Assembly (NCBI GenBank): GCA_017505725.1
Contig: JAFVOR010000083.1
Location: 1-64,000, forward strand
Direction: 5' to 3'
DNA: 64,000 nt
From: Alistipes sp.
GTDB lineage: Bacteria; Bacteroidota; Bacteroidia; Bacteroidales; Rikenellaceae
Below are positions 41,764 through 48,875 of the stretch, piece after piece (positions within the stretch are counted from its first letter, which is position 1; every line of letters begins with the position of its first letter). Under the pieces are notes generated by a model, which saw only the letters and a list, made by a program, of their open reading frames with translations, did no database searches and was not told where the DNA came from. A program made the position numbers and the translations under genes.

Positions 41764-44172
41764 TTATCGTTTCGACTCGGCAATGAGCGAGGTAACCTTT
41801 GCTGTGAAGCCATCTGCGGCAAGCAACTCCTCGAGTGTAAGGTGCATACGATAACGCCAATAGTGACGAGCAACCGCAGGCACATTGATACGCTCACGCT
41901 CGATATCCTCCGAACGCAACTCCTCCGACAACGACAACCAATCCTGCAGCGGCAAGATGGTCAGCAACGAAGGTGAGAGCAGATGTCGCTCGACAATCTT
42001 CTCGCACAACTCTGCGGTAGCCTCCTTAGGTGCTTCGCCATCCAAGCCGAGAATAGTGCCATAGTAGTATTGCTGCTGCGCCTCGTCGCGCCACCACAAG
42101 CGCAATGGCGACATATCGTGGGTCGAGGTGGTGCAGACCGAGAGGTAAGGCAGACGCAGGACATCGCCATAGCGCACGCCATACTCCTTCGGCATACGCT
42201 CAATCTCGAGCGAGAGAATCTGCTGCTCACGCATAACCTGAGGCACACACGAAGGTATCATACCCAAATCCTCACCACACGCCATCATCGAGGTCGAGGT
42301 GGTAAGCAAGCCCAGACGCTCGGCTCCCGTCATACCCCAGAAAGCGTTGTGACGGCGATAGAAGAAGTTATCGTGCAGACGCACAAAGGCCTCTTTCTGC
42401 ATCTTCGACAGAGCCTTGTAACGCTCGGTTGCAAATGGCGAGATGCGAGGCACATATCCCTCACCATAGGTCAGCCACAGGACATTATCGTCGCTATAAT
42501 CGGTTGTCACATCACGCTCGGCATCGAGGTCGAATCCCTCGCCACGAATCTCGCTTTCGGAGTATGGCAACGATGGCGCAAAGGCTCCGAGCAGGGCACT
42601 CTTGGCACCCTCAGGTACCGCCCAAATGCGGAAGAAGCCGAGAATGTGGTCGATACGGTAGACATCGAAGTAGTCGGCCATCTTAGCCAAGCGGGCACGC
42701 CACCAAGCGTAGTCATCCTCCGCCATCTTCTCCCAATTGTAGAGCGGGAATCCCCAATTCTGCCCCTCGGCTGCAAAATCGTCAGGCGGAGCACCTGCCG
42801 ACGAACTTGGCACAAAGAGCTCGGGGTTCTGCCATACATCGACGCTTGTGCGCGACACACCAATAGGTATATCACCCTTGAGCACCACACCCTTCGAGTG
42901 GAGATAGTCACGCACCTTGCGCAACTGACGGTCGAGATGATACTGCACATAGTAGTAGAAGCCCACCTCGTGCTCGTTGCGCTCGGCAAAGGCGGCACAA
43001 CGCTTCTCTATAAATTTCGAGAAGGTCTTCCACTCCTCGAAGTTGGCTGTCGAGTACTTGTCGCGCAACACCGAGAATACGGCGTAAGGCATCAGCCACG
43101 AACGATTCTGTTTCTCGAAGTCGCGATACGACTTACTATCCATACAACGCTTGCCAAGCAGGTCGTACATCTTGCGCAGATACTTCATCTTCGCCTTCAC
43201 GACACGCTCGTAGTCCATCTCAGGCAGAGCATTCAGCTCCTCCTGCAGTGCCTCCATCTCGCGGCGATCGTTCTCGTCACGCAGATAGCCCACATCGCTC
43301 AAGCGGATGTAGATAGGATGCAATGCAAACGAAGAGAGTGTATTGTATGGATAGGAGTCCTCCCACGAGAGCGACATTGTGGTATCGTTGATTGGGAGAA
43401 TCTGAATTATTCGCTGGCCTGTAGCGGCGCACCAATCACCCAAGAGTTGCAAATCGGCAAACTCACCCACGCCGAAGCTACTCTCCGAGCGCAACGAGAA
43501 GAGAGGTACAGCCACACCTGCGCCACGCCACTGCACATTGTCGCGCATTCGCAGACCAAAGGTTATCTGCAACATATCGATTTGAGGCAAGGTGCGATTC
43601 TCGCCCTGTTCCCAACGCACAAGTGCGCCATCCTTATCTACCACTACAAACTTATACTCGGCATAGTCTTGCTCACGCAATGCCACACCCCAACGGTAGT
43701 TACCGAGGTAGATCATCGGCTGCGGTTTCTGCCACTCGCCCAAACCGACCGACGAGCCTACGATAGCCAATCGCTCTGCCGAAGGGAGTGCTGCCTCGAC
43801 CTCGAGATAGTGCGTAGCACCCACCATCGAAGGGGCTGGCTCGACTGTTCGGGAGAATAGACCGTGACGGAACATCGACGAGAAGAGAGGCTTGTTCGAC
43901 GGGTTGTCGCTCCAATGGTCGATAACCTCCACCTCGGGCACACCCAACACCTCAGTCAACGAGTGTGGCTCACCCCACTCGGTACGCACCACACGACGAC
44001 CCTCTACCACACGGTAGGAGTAACGGTACGGACGATTGGAGTGGAGTTCGATATTTGCGCTCCAGAAGCCATCACCTGCGTGACGCATATCAATTGGCTT
44101 GCCATCGACAGGCATAAGCTGAAGCTTTGCGCCTTCAGCTGCGCGGTAGTGTAGTAGTAGTTTAGCTTTCAT
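41764..44172 (-). CDS. malQ: 4-alpha-glucanotransferase with two N-terminal starch-binding domains
   Basis: An 802-residue GH77 amylomaltase of the long, DPE2-like type. Residues about 1-100 and 115-215 look like two CBM20-type starch-binding domains (the second with G-S-S-V-G-L-G-E-W and W-G-V-A-L-R-E). The GH77 barrel follows: Y-R-I-D-H-I-L-G-F contains the nucleophile Asp, C-G-E-D-L-G the acid/base Glu, and T-S-T-H-D-M the third Asp. It disproportionates maltodextrins in starch and glycogen use. It appears to be transcribed from a promoter only four bases before the ATG, and its 3' UTR carries element E1. Confidence 0.93.
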   Translation of the reverse strand: MKAKLLLHYRAAEGAKLQLMPVDGKPIDMRHAGDGFWSANIELHSNRPYRYSYRVVEGRRVVRTEWGEPHSLTEVLGVPEVEVIDHWSDNPSNKPLFSSMFRHGLFSRTVEPAPSMVGATHYLEVEAALPSAERLAIVGSSVGLGEWQKPQPMIYLGNYRWGVALREQDYAEYKFVVVDKDGALVRWEQGENRTLPQIDMLQITFGLRMRDNVQWRGAGVAVPLFSLRSESSFGVGEFADLQLLGDWCAATGQRIIQILPINDTTMSLSWEDSYPYNTLSSFALHPIYIRLSDVGYLRDENDRREMEALQEELNALPEMDYERVVKAKMKYLRKMYDLLGKRCMDSKSYRDFEKQNRSWLMPYAVFSVLRDKYSTANFEEWKTFSKFIEKRCAAFAERNEHEVGFYYYVQYHLDRQLRKVRDYLHSKGVVLKGDIPIGVSRTSVDVWQNPELFVPSSSAGAPPDDFAAEGQNWGFPLYNWEKMAEDDYAWWRARLAKMADYFDVYRIDHILGFFRIWAVPEGAKSALLGAFAPSLPYSESEIRGEGFDLDAERDVTTDYSDDNVLWLTYGEGYVPRISPFATERYKALSKMQKEAFVRLHDNFFYRRHNAFWGMTGAERLGLLTTSTSMMACGEDLGMIPSCVPQVMREQQILSLEIERMPKEYGVRYGDVLRLPYLSVCTTSTHDMSPLRLWWRDEAQQQYYYGTILGLDGEAPKEATAELCEKIVERHLLSPSLLTILPLQDWLSLSEELRSEDIERERINVPAVARHYWRYRMHLTLEELLAADGFTAKVTSLIAESKR

Positions 44173-44176
44173 AAAT

Positions 44177-44208
44177 CAAATTTAAGCATAATATTCGAGA
44201 TATGCAAG
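44177..44208 (-). promoter_or_regulatory. promoter abutting the malQ ATG
   Basis: On the minus strand CTTG (44208-44205, one mismatch from TTTG) and TAAATTTG (44184-44177) are 20 bases apart. Only four bases separate the -7 element from the ATG at 44172, predicting a leaderless transcript. Confidence 0.5.
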
Positions 44209-44230
44209 TTTTCGTCGCGATTTATGCAAG

Positions 44231-44260
44231 AAAAAAAGGATGTCCTGAGAATAGGACACC
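44231..44260 (-). terminator. probable terminator of the pgi transcript
   Basis: On the minus strand TGTCCT-ATTCTC-AGGACA is followed by TCC and seven T. It lies about 440 bases after the pgi stop, so the pgi 3' UTR would include element E2 and repeat copy C. Confidence 0.6.
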
Positions 44261-44305
44261 CAAATTCAAGGGAGGGAAGGGGCAGGAGTAGAGGCGTTAG
44301 GGGCG

Positions 44306-44392
44306 TTAAGCCTGCTTCGCAGTCTTTTCCTCCTCGCGGCTCGGCATAGCGCAAACAAGCTTGCCCTCTGCTCTCGCTCCGCAGCGTCGGTT
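44306..44392 (-). repeat. 87-nt three-hairpin intergenic repeat, copy C
   Basis: A minus-strand copy of the 87-nt repeat, differing from copy A at about six positions. The middle hairpin stem keeps pairing by a G-U wobble (GCAAGC / GTTTGC). Both sides are flanked by GGCGTTAG-type short repeats related to the 9-nt array at 18165-18245. Confidence 0.85.
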
Positions 44393-44568
44393 AGGGGCGT
44401 TAGAGGTTGTTAGAGGTTATTAGAGGTTATTAAAAGGCTTAGCCCTTGCAATCAGCGCAATCCCTATACTCTCCATATTCCTTAAACCCCTAAAAAGATA
44501 ATAGCCAATGACAAATGACAACTAATGCCGGGCGTTTTCGCTCGCCATTAGTGTTGCCCACTTAAGCT
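44393..44568. other. non-coding spacer upstream of E2 with short repeats
   Basis: The stretch contains about four tandem GTTAGAGGTTATTAGAG-type units (44396-44435) and a hairpin ACTAATG / CATTAGT enclosing GGGCG / CGCTC (44521-44552). I see no gene. The 44173-44305 part between malQ and copy C holds the malQ promoter and the terminator listed separately. Confidence 0.6.
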
Positions 44569-44693
44569 AGAAACTCTTTAGCGAGAGCTATTTTTTTTGC
44601 CAAGCTAGGCGACAAATCCGCAGCATAGTTGAGCTATGTGAGGAATTTGGAGTCCGACGCTTGGTGAAAAAAGAGCCTCGCTAAAGAGTTTCT
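44569..44693 (-). ncRNA. 125-nt structured foldback element after pgi (element E2)
   Basis: Outer arms are a 17-bp perfect inverted repeat (AGAAACTCTTTAGCGAG at 44569-44585 and its complement at 44677-44693). On the minus (pgi) strand the inner part reads GGCTCTTTT, stem CCAAGC, stem CAAATTCC, CTCA, a 5-bp hairpin with 5-nt loop (CATAG / CTATG), CTGCG, GATTTG, GCTTGG, AAAATAGCTC, 3' arm. It starts six bases after the pgi stop. The stems differ from E1 but loops, order and total length are the same. Confidence 0.7.
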
Positions 44694-44699
44694 CACTGA

Positions 44700-46031
44700 T
44701 TAGAGGCGAGCCTTAATAGCCTTACTCTCCTCCTCGTAACCCGGCTTGTCGAGAAGAGCAAACATATTCTTCTTGTAAGCCTCGACACCCGGCTGGTTGA
44801 ATGGGTTAACCTCGATGAGGTAGCCGCTGATACCGCAAGCCTTCTCGAAGAAGTAGAGCAATGCACCGAGAGCACTCTCCTCGATTGATGGGATCTCGAT
44901 AAGGAGGTTTGGCACACCGCCATCGATATGTGCGAGCTGAACACCAAGCTCAGCCATCTTGTTAATCTCGTGCAGACGCTTGCCGGCGAGGAAGTTCAAG
45001 CCATCGAGGTTAGCCTCATCAGCCTCGACGCGCACCTCGTGTGCAGGCTTCTCAACAGAGATAATGGTCTCGAACATAGAACGCTCACCCTCCTGGATGT
45101 ACTGACCCATTGAGTGAAGGTCGGCAGTGAGAGTTACCGATGCAGGGAAGATACCCTTGCCATCCTTTCCCTCGCTCTCGCCATAGAGCTGCTTCCACCA
45201 CTCGTTGATATTCTGCAACTTAGGCTCATACGAACCGAGGATCTCAATCTTCTTGCCAGCGGTATAGAGAGCGTAGCGAGTAGCAGCGTACTGCGCTGCG
45301 AGGTTATCCTCGAATGCCACACCCTCGGCTGTAGCAGCCTCCATAGCAGCAGCACCTGCAACCAACTTCTCGATATCGACACCACCGACTGCGAGTGGGA
45401 GCAAACCTACAGGGGTAAGCACCGAGAAACGACCACCTACATTGTCAGGAATAACGAATGTTGCATAGCCCTCGTCTGTAGCGAGTGTTTTGAGAGCACC
45501 ACGAGCCTTGTCGGTAATAGCCACGATACGCGACTTTGCCTCCTCCTTGCCATAGCGACGCTCGATCTCCTCCTTGACGATACGGAAGGCGATAGCAGGC
45601 TCGGTGGTAGTACCCGACTTCGAGATGACGATGGTAGCAATCGAGTAACCCTTAACAGCCTCCATCATCTCAGCCATATAGTCCTCCGAGATGTTCTGAC
45701 CGGCGAACAATACGATAGGGTTGTTGTGCTCCTTGTGGAGAAGCTCGAATGGATTGCTCAATGCGTCGATTACAGCCTTGGCACCGAGGTACGAGCCACC
45801 GATACCGATGCAAATAACCACCTCAGCCTTAGCACGCAACGATGCAGCGCAAGCATTGATGGCATCGAGCTGTGCCTTATCGATCGACGACGGAAGATTC
45901 ACCCAACCGAGGAAGTCGTTGCCGGCACCCTTACCCGAGTAGAGCAACTCGTTTGCAGCCATTGCCGACTGCTTCAACTCCTCCGAAAAAACGATTCCGC
46001 TCTTGGCGGTATTCAATTTCAAAAGTTCCAT
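44700..46031 (-). CDS. pgi: glucose-6-phosphate isomerase
   Basis: A 443-residue phosphoglucose isomerase of the short bacterial type. [11 protein letters not shown] and [10 protein letters not shown] form the phosphate-binding sites, and [13 protein letters not shown] is the conserved central segment. It interconverts glucose-6-phosphate and fructose-6-phosphate in glycolysis. It is divergent from mreB, with an 18-bp palindrome between the two promoters, and its stop codon is followed by element E2. Confidence 0.96.
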   Translation of the reverse strand: MELLKLNTAKSGIVFSEELKQSAMAANELLYSGKGAGNDFLGWVNLPSSIDKAQLDAINACAASLRAKAEVVICIGIGGSYLGAKAVIDALSNPFELLHKEHNNPIVLFAGQNISEDYMAEMMEAVKGYSIATIVISKSGTTTEPAIAFRIVKEEIERRYGKEEAKSRIVAITDKARGALKTLATDEGYATFVIPDNVGGRFSVLTPVGLLPLAVGGVDIEKLVAGAAAMEAATAEGVAFEDNLAAQYAATRYALYTAGKKIEILGSYEPKLQNINEWWKQLYGESEGKDGKGIFPASVTLTADLHSMGQYIQEGERSMFETIISVEKPAHEVRVEADEANLDGLNFLAGKRLHEINKMAELGVQLAHIDGGVPNLLIEIPSIEESALGALLYFFEKACGISGYLIEVNPFNQPGVEAYKKNMFALLDKPGYEEESKAIKARL

Positions 46032-46079
46032 TATTCTTTGGTGTTGTTATTAAAAAATAGATTCGATTTAAAATGATGT

Positions 46080-46087
46080 CAAAGATA
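46080..46087 (-). promoter_or_regulatory. -7 element of pgi
   Basis: TATCTTTG on the minus strand (46087-46080), 48 bases before the pgi ATG. Confidence 0.55.
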
Positions 46088-46110
46088 GAAAAAAATTTTG
46101 AGAAATTATG

Positions 46111-46128
46111 AAAAGTTATATAACTTTT
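46111..46128. promoter_or_regulatory. 18-bp perfect palindrome in the pgi-mreB divergent region
   Basis: AAAAGTTATATAACTTTT is fully self-complementary. It ends three bases before the mreB -7 element and lies about 23 bases upstream of the pgi -7 element, so it overlaps the -33 region of both. It is a candidate operator. Confidence 0.45.
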
Positions 46129-46131
46129 CGC

Positions 46132-46139
46132 TATCTTTG
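46132..46139 (+). promoter_or_regulatory. -7 element of mreB
   Basis: TATCTTTG, 48 bases before the mreB ATG, with the AT-rich palindrome directly upstream. Confidence 0.6.
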
Positions 46140-46187
46140 TCGAAAGTTGTGACTTTAGAGAGAAAAATATAAAAATAGTATAAAATT

Positions 46188-47207
46188 ATGGGACTTTTTT
46201 CGTTAACACAGGAGTTGGCAATCGACCTTGGAACGGCCAACACTTTGATTGTATACAACGACGAGGTGGTTGTTGATGAGCCATCCGTAGTTGCGGTGAA
46301 TGTACAGACGGGACAGCTGGCGGCACTCGGTCGTCAGGCCCAGCCCTACATCGGTCGTACACACCCGACATTGCGTACAATCCGCCCGTTGAAGGATGGT
46401 GTTATTGCCGACTTCAACGCTACAGAGCTTATGCTTCGCGGTATGATCCGCAAGATCAAGACTCGCAGTTCGATATTCTCGCCATCGCTCAAGATGGTTA
46501 TCTGCATCCCTTCGGGCTCGACCAATGTGGCTATCCGCGCGGTACGCGACTCGGCAGAGCACGCAGGAGGTCGTGAGGTGGCTATGATCCACGAGCCTAT
46601 GGCTGCAGCACTCGGTGCAGGTATCGACGTGGAGGCACCAGAGGGTAATATGATTATCGATATAGGTGGTGGTACATCCGAGGTGGCCTGCATCTCGTTG
46701 GGCGGTATCGTATGCTCGGAGTCAATCGACACCGCAGGTGATGCCTACACAAACGATATCATCGAGTACATCCGTCAGCAGCACGGCGTGCGTGTTGGTG
46801 AGCGTACTGCCGAGGAGATCAAGTGCAAGATTGGCGCAGCTGTGCCTGAGCTGGAGGATGCTCCTGAGGATTATGTGGTAACAGCACCAAACATCCTCAC
46901 CGCACTTCCGCAGACCATCACCCTATCATACAACGAGATTGCATACGCACTCGACAAGTCGTTGGCAAAGCTTGACGCTGCGTTGATGAAGGTGTTGCAG
47001 GAGATGCCTGCCGAGCTCTACTCGGATGTGGTGAAGAATGGTATCTACCTTGCAGGTGGTGGTGCCTTGATTCGTGGTTTGGACCGTCGTCTCTCGAAGA
47101 AGACCGGCATTCCGTTCCACATTGCTGAGGATCCACTGCGTGCGGTTGTTCGCGGCACAAATATCGCGCTCAAGAACATCAACCGCTTCTCATTCCTAAT
47201 GCGATAA
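46188..47207 (+). CDS. mreB: rod shape-determining protein MreB
   Basis: A 339-residue actin-like protein that organises the elongasome. It has the D-L-G-T-A-N-T phosphate-1 loop near residue 11, the I-D-I-G-G-G-T-S phosphate-2 loop near residue 158, and the adenosine motif A-G-G-G-A-L-I-R-G-L-D. Length is normal. It heads the rod cluster but is separated from mreC by a 322-base spacer carrying a foldback and a repeat. Confidence 0.97.
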   Translation: MGLFSLTQELAIDLGTANTLIVYNDEVVVDEPSVVAVNVQTGQLAALGRQAQPYIGRTHPTLRTIRPLKDGVIADFNATELMLRGMIRKIKTRSSIFSPSLKMVICIPSGSTNVAIRAVRDSAEHAGGREVAMIHEPMAAALGAGIDVEAPEGNMIIDIGGGTSEVACISLGGIVCSESIDTAGDAYTNDIIEYIRQQHGVRVGERTAEEIKCKIGAAVPELEDAPEDYVVTAPNILTALPQTITLSYNEIAYALDKSLAKLDAALMKVLQEMPAELYSDVVKNGIYLAGGGALIRGLDRRLSKKTGIPFHIAEDPLRAVVRGTNIALKNINRFSFLMR

Positions 47208-47340
47208 AACAGTCTAACGGGGTGATTTCTGCGTTACACCCACTCTGGTTGGTACGGGAGTATTTTTAGGGTTGTAGAAGTTGGATTTTAGCAAATAAGA
47301 TAAGCTAATGGCCAAAAGCCAAAATTAGAGATGATTGAGG

Positions 47341-47511
47341 AAATTTTGCGATAAGCAAGGAGGCGAAACCGCAACCGACGCTGCGGAGCGAGTGCAGAGC
47401 GCAAACTCGTTTGCACTATGCCGAGCCGCGAGGAGGAAAAGCCTGCGTAGCAGGATTAACATACTAAATGGTATGTGAGGATTTCGCTTGCCGAAGAGCA
47501 GCGCAAAATTT
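47341..47511. repeat. 171-nt imperfect foldback between mreB and mreC
   Basis: The ends are a perfect 10-bp inverted repeat AAATTTTGCG (47341-47350) and CGCAAAATTT (47502-47511). Further in, GCAAG and GCGAAA on the left pair with TTTCGC and TTGC on the right. A small hairpin CATAC / GTATG lies near 47460-47475. The 87-nt repeat copy B sits inside. The remaining part of the 47208-47529 spacer holds no gene; a GGGTG / CACCC hairpin near 47221-47241 has no T-run. Confidence 0.65.
47373..47459 (+). repeat. 87-nt three-hairpin intergenic repeat, copy B
   Basis: Same length as copies A and C. It differs from A at about seven positions, several of them in the hairpin loops (TC for TT in the middle hairpin, GTA for AAA in the third), while the stems GCAAAC / GTTTGC and CCTGC / GCAGG are unchanged. 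Confidence 0.85.
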
Positions 47512-47529
47512 ACCAATCAGAATAATTTT

Positions 47530-48348
47530 ATGCAGAAGCTGATTCAGTTCATACGCAAAACATCGGTGGCGATAGTCTTTATCATCTTGGAGATTATCGC
47601 CATCCGTTCTTATGCCTACTCCACACCCTATACACAGGCTCGCCTGCTCGTGTGGAGCAACAATGTGGTTGGCTACTTCCATTCTGCATTCTCGAACATC
47701 TCTAGTTACTTCGGTCTACGTGAGGAGAATAGCCGACTCACCGAGCACATTGCCGAGTTGGAGAACAGAATCCGTACCCTCGAACAGGCTATCCCTGCCG
47801 AGAAGATCGAGGTGGAGACACTCAAGAGGTACGAATATTTCCCCGCCAAGGTTATATCTGCAACCACCAATCGTCGTCGCAACTTCATAACCCTTGACAA
47901 GGGCTACCAAGATGGCGTATCGACCGATATGGCGGTGGTGACACCCGAAGGCTCGGCGGTGGGCGTAGTGGTCGATTGCAGCGAAAACTATGCTGTGGCA
48001 AAGACCCTGCTCAATGTCGACTTTCGCATCAGTGGCGTGCTTACGCGCGACGGTAGTCACGGATCAATAGTCTGGGCTGGCGAGGATATACAGGTGGTCG
48101 ATTTTCTCGAGTTGTCGAAGTATGCCGATGTAAAGGAGGGCGACGAGGTGCGTGCAGCGGGCTTCTCGCACTACTTTCCAAGCGAGGTGGTCGTAGGACA
48201 TATCGAAAAGATGGAGCTTGGCAAAAACGGAGCTTCCTACAACTGCAAGGTGCGACTCGCAGCCGATATGGATCGACTCCGCAATGTGATACTCATACGA
48301 AACACCAATGGGGGCGAGGCTCAAGCTCTCGAATCGAAGGTAAATTAG
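47530..48348 (+). CDS. mreC: rod shape-determining protein MreC
   Basis: A 272-residue bitopic protein: short cytoplasmic N-terminus, one membrane span (about residues 10-30), a coiled coil (about 55-100, E-E-N-S-R-L-T-E-H-I-A-E-L-E), and the beta-rich periplasmic MreC domain with G-S-A-V-G-V-V and R-R-N-F-I-T-L-D-K-G. It scaffolds PBP2 and RodA. The ATG at 47530 starts just before the span; an upstream extension overlaps the foldback. mreD begins 13 bases after its stop. Confidence 0.93.
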   Translation: MQKLIQFIRKTSVAIVFIILEIIAIRSYAYSTPYTQARLLVWSNNVVGYFHSAFSNISSYFGLREENSRLTEHIAELENRIRTLEQAIPAEKIEVETLKRYEYFPAKVISATTNRRRNFITLDKGYQDGVSTDMAVVTPEGSAVGVVVDCSENYAVAKTLLNVDFRISGVLTRDGSHGSIVWAGEDIQVVDFLELSKYADVKEGDEVRAAGFSHYFPSEVVVGHIEKMELGKNGASYNCKVRLAADMDRLRNVILIRNTNGGEAQALESKVN

Positions 48349-48361
48349 GAGGCTACAAGAT

Positions 48362-48868
48362 ATGAAGTTGAAAGGTTTCTTGCTACTCACCCTCGTGGTG
48401 CTTTTCGTGCAGGTGTTCGTGTTGAACAACCTCTCGGCATCGCCTTTGATTGCTCCTATGGTCTACATTGTGCTGATTGTGCTTCTGCCAATCGAGTTCT
48501 CGCAGTGGAAGATGCTCGGCGTGGGACTTGCGTGGGGTGTACTTATGGACTTAACAATGGGAACAATGGGACTGAACACCCTTGTCACCCTGCCTATAGC
48601 ATTCTTCCGCAGACCTATACTCTACGCCTTCACGGGACTCTCGGATGTATCGAAAGAGGAGGGCATCCCTTCGGTCAAGCGACTCGGAGGTCGATTCCAC
48701 CGCTATGCGATAGTTATGATTATACTCCACTCAGTGCTCTTCAACCTTGCCGAGTGGCTCTCGTTCGACAACGTCGGTACGCTTGTATTGCGCATCATCT
48801 GCAGCACACTCATTTCGTTGTTGCTCGACTATATCATCATCATTCTCTTTATGAAACGCTTGTCGTAG
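48362..48868 (+). CDS. mreD: rod shape-determining protein MreD
   Basis: A 168-residue integral membrane protein with five to six spans and little soluble sequence, as expected of MreD. L-W-G-V-L-M-D-L-T-type (here A-W-G-V-L-M-D-L-T-M-G) near residue 58 is the conserved stretch. The assignment rests on this motif and on its position between mreC and the PBP2 gene. Confidence 0.85.
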   Translation: MKLKGFLLLTLVVLFVQVFVLNNLSASPLIAPMVYIVLIVLLPIEFSQWKMLGVGLAWGVLMDLTMGTMGLNTLVTLPIAFFRRPILYAFTGLSDVSKEEGIPSVKRLGGRFHRYAIVMIILHSVLFNLAEWLSFDNVGTLVLRIICSTLISLLLDYIIIILFMKRLS

Positions 48869-48875
48869 GCCGAGT

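Noticed and set aside
41377..41897. Minus-strand open frame running through tRNA-Thr, the terminator and element E1
   Set aside because: It translates a tRNA and structured repeats; the apparent peptide is a by-product of the repeats.
44569..44693. Foldback read as an invertible phase-variable promoter
   Set aside because: No TAnnTTTG element lies between the arms, no invertase gene is nearby, and the nested pairing inside is better explained by a hairpin.
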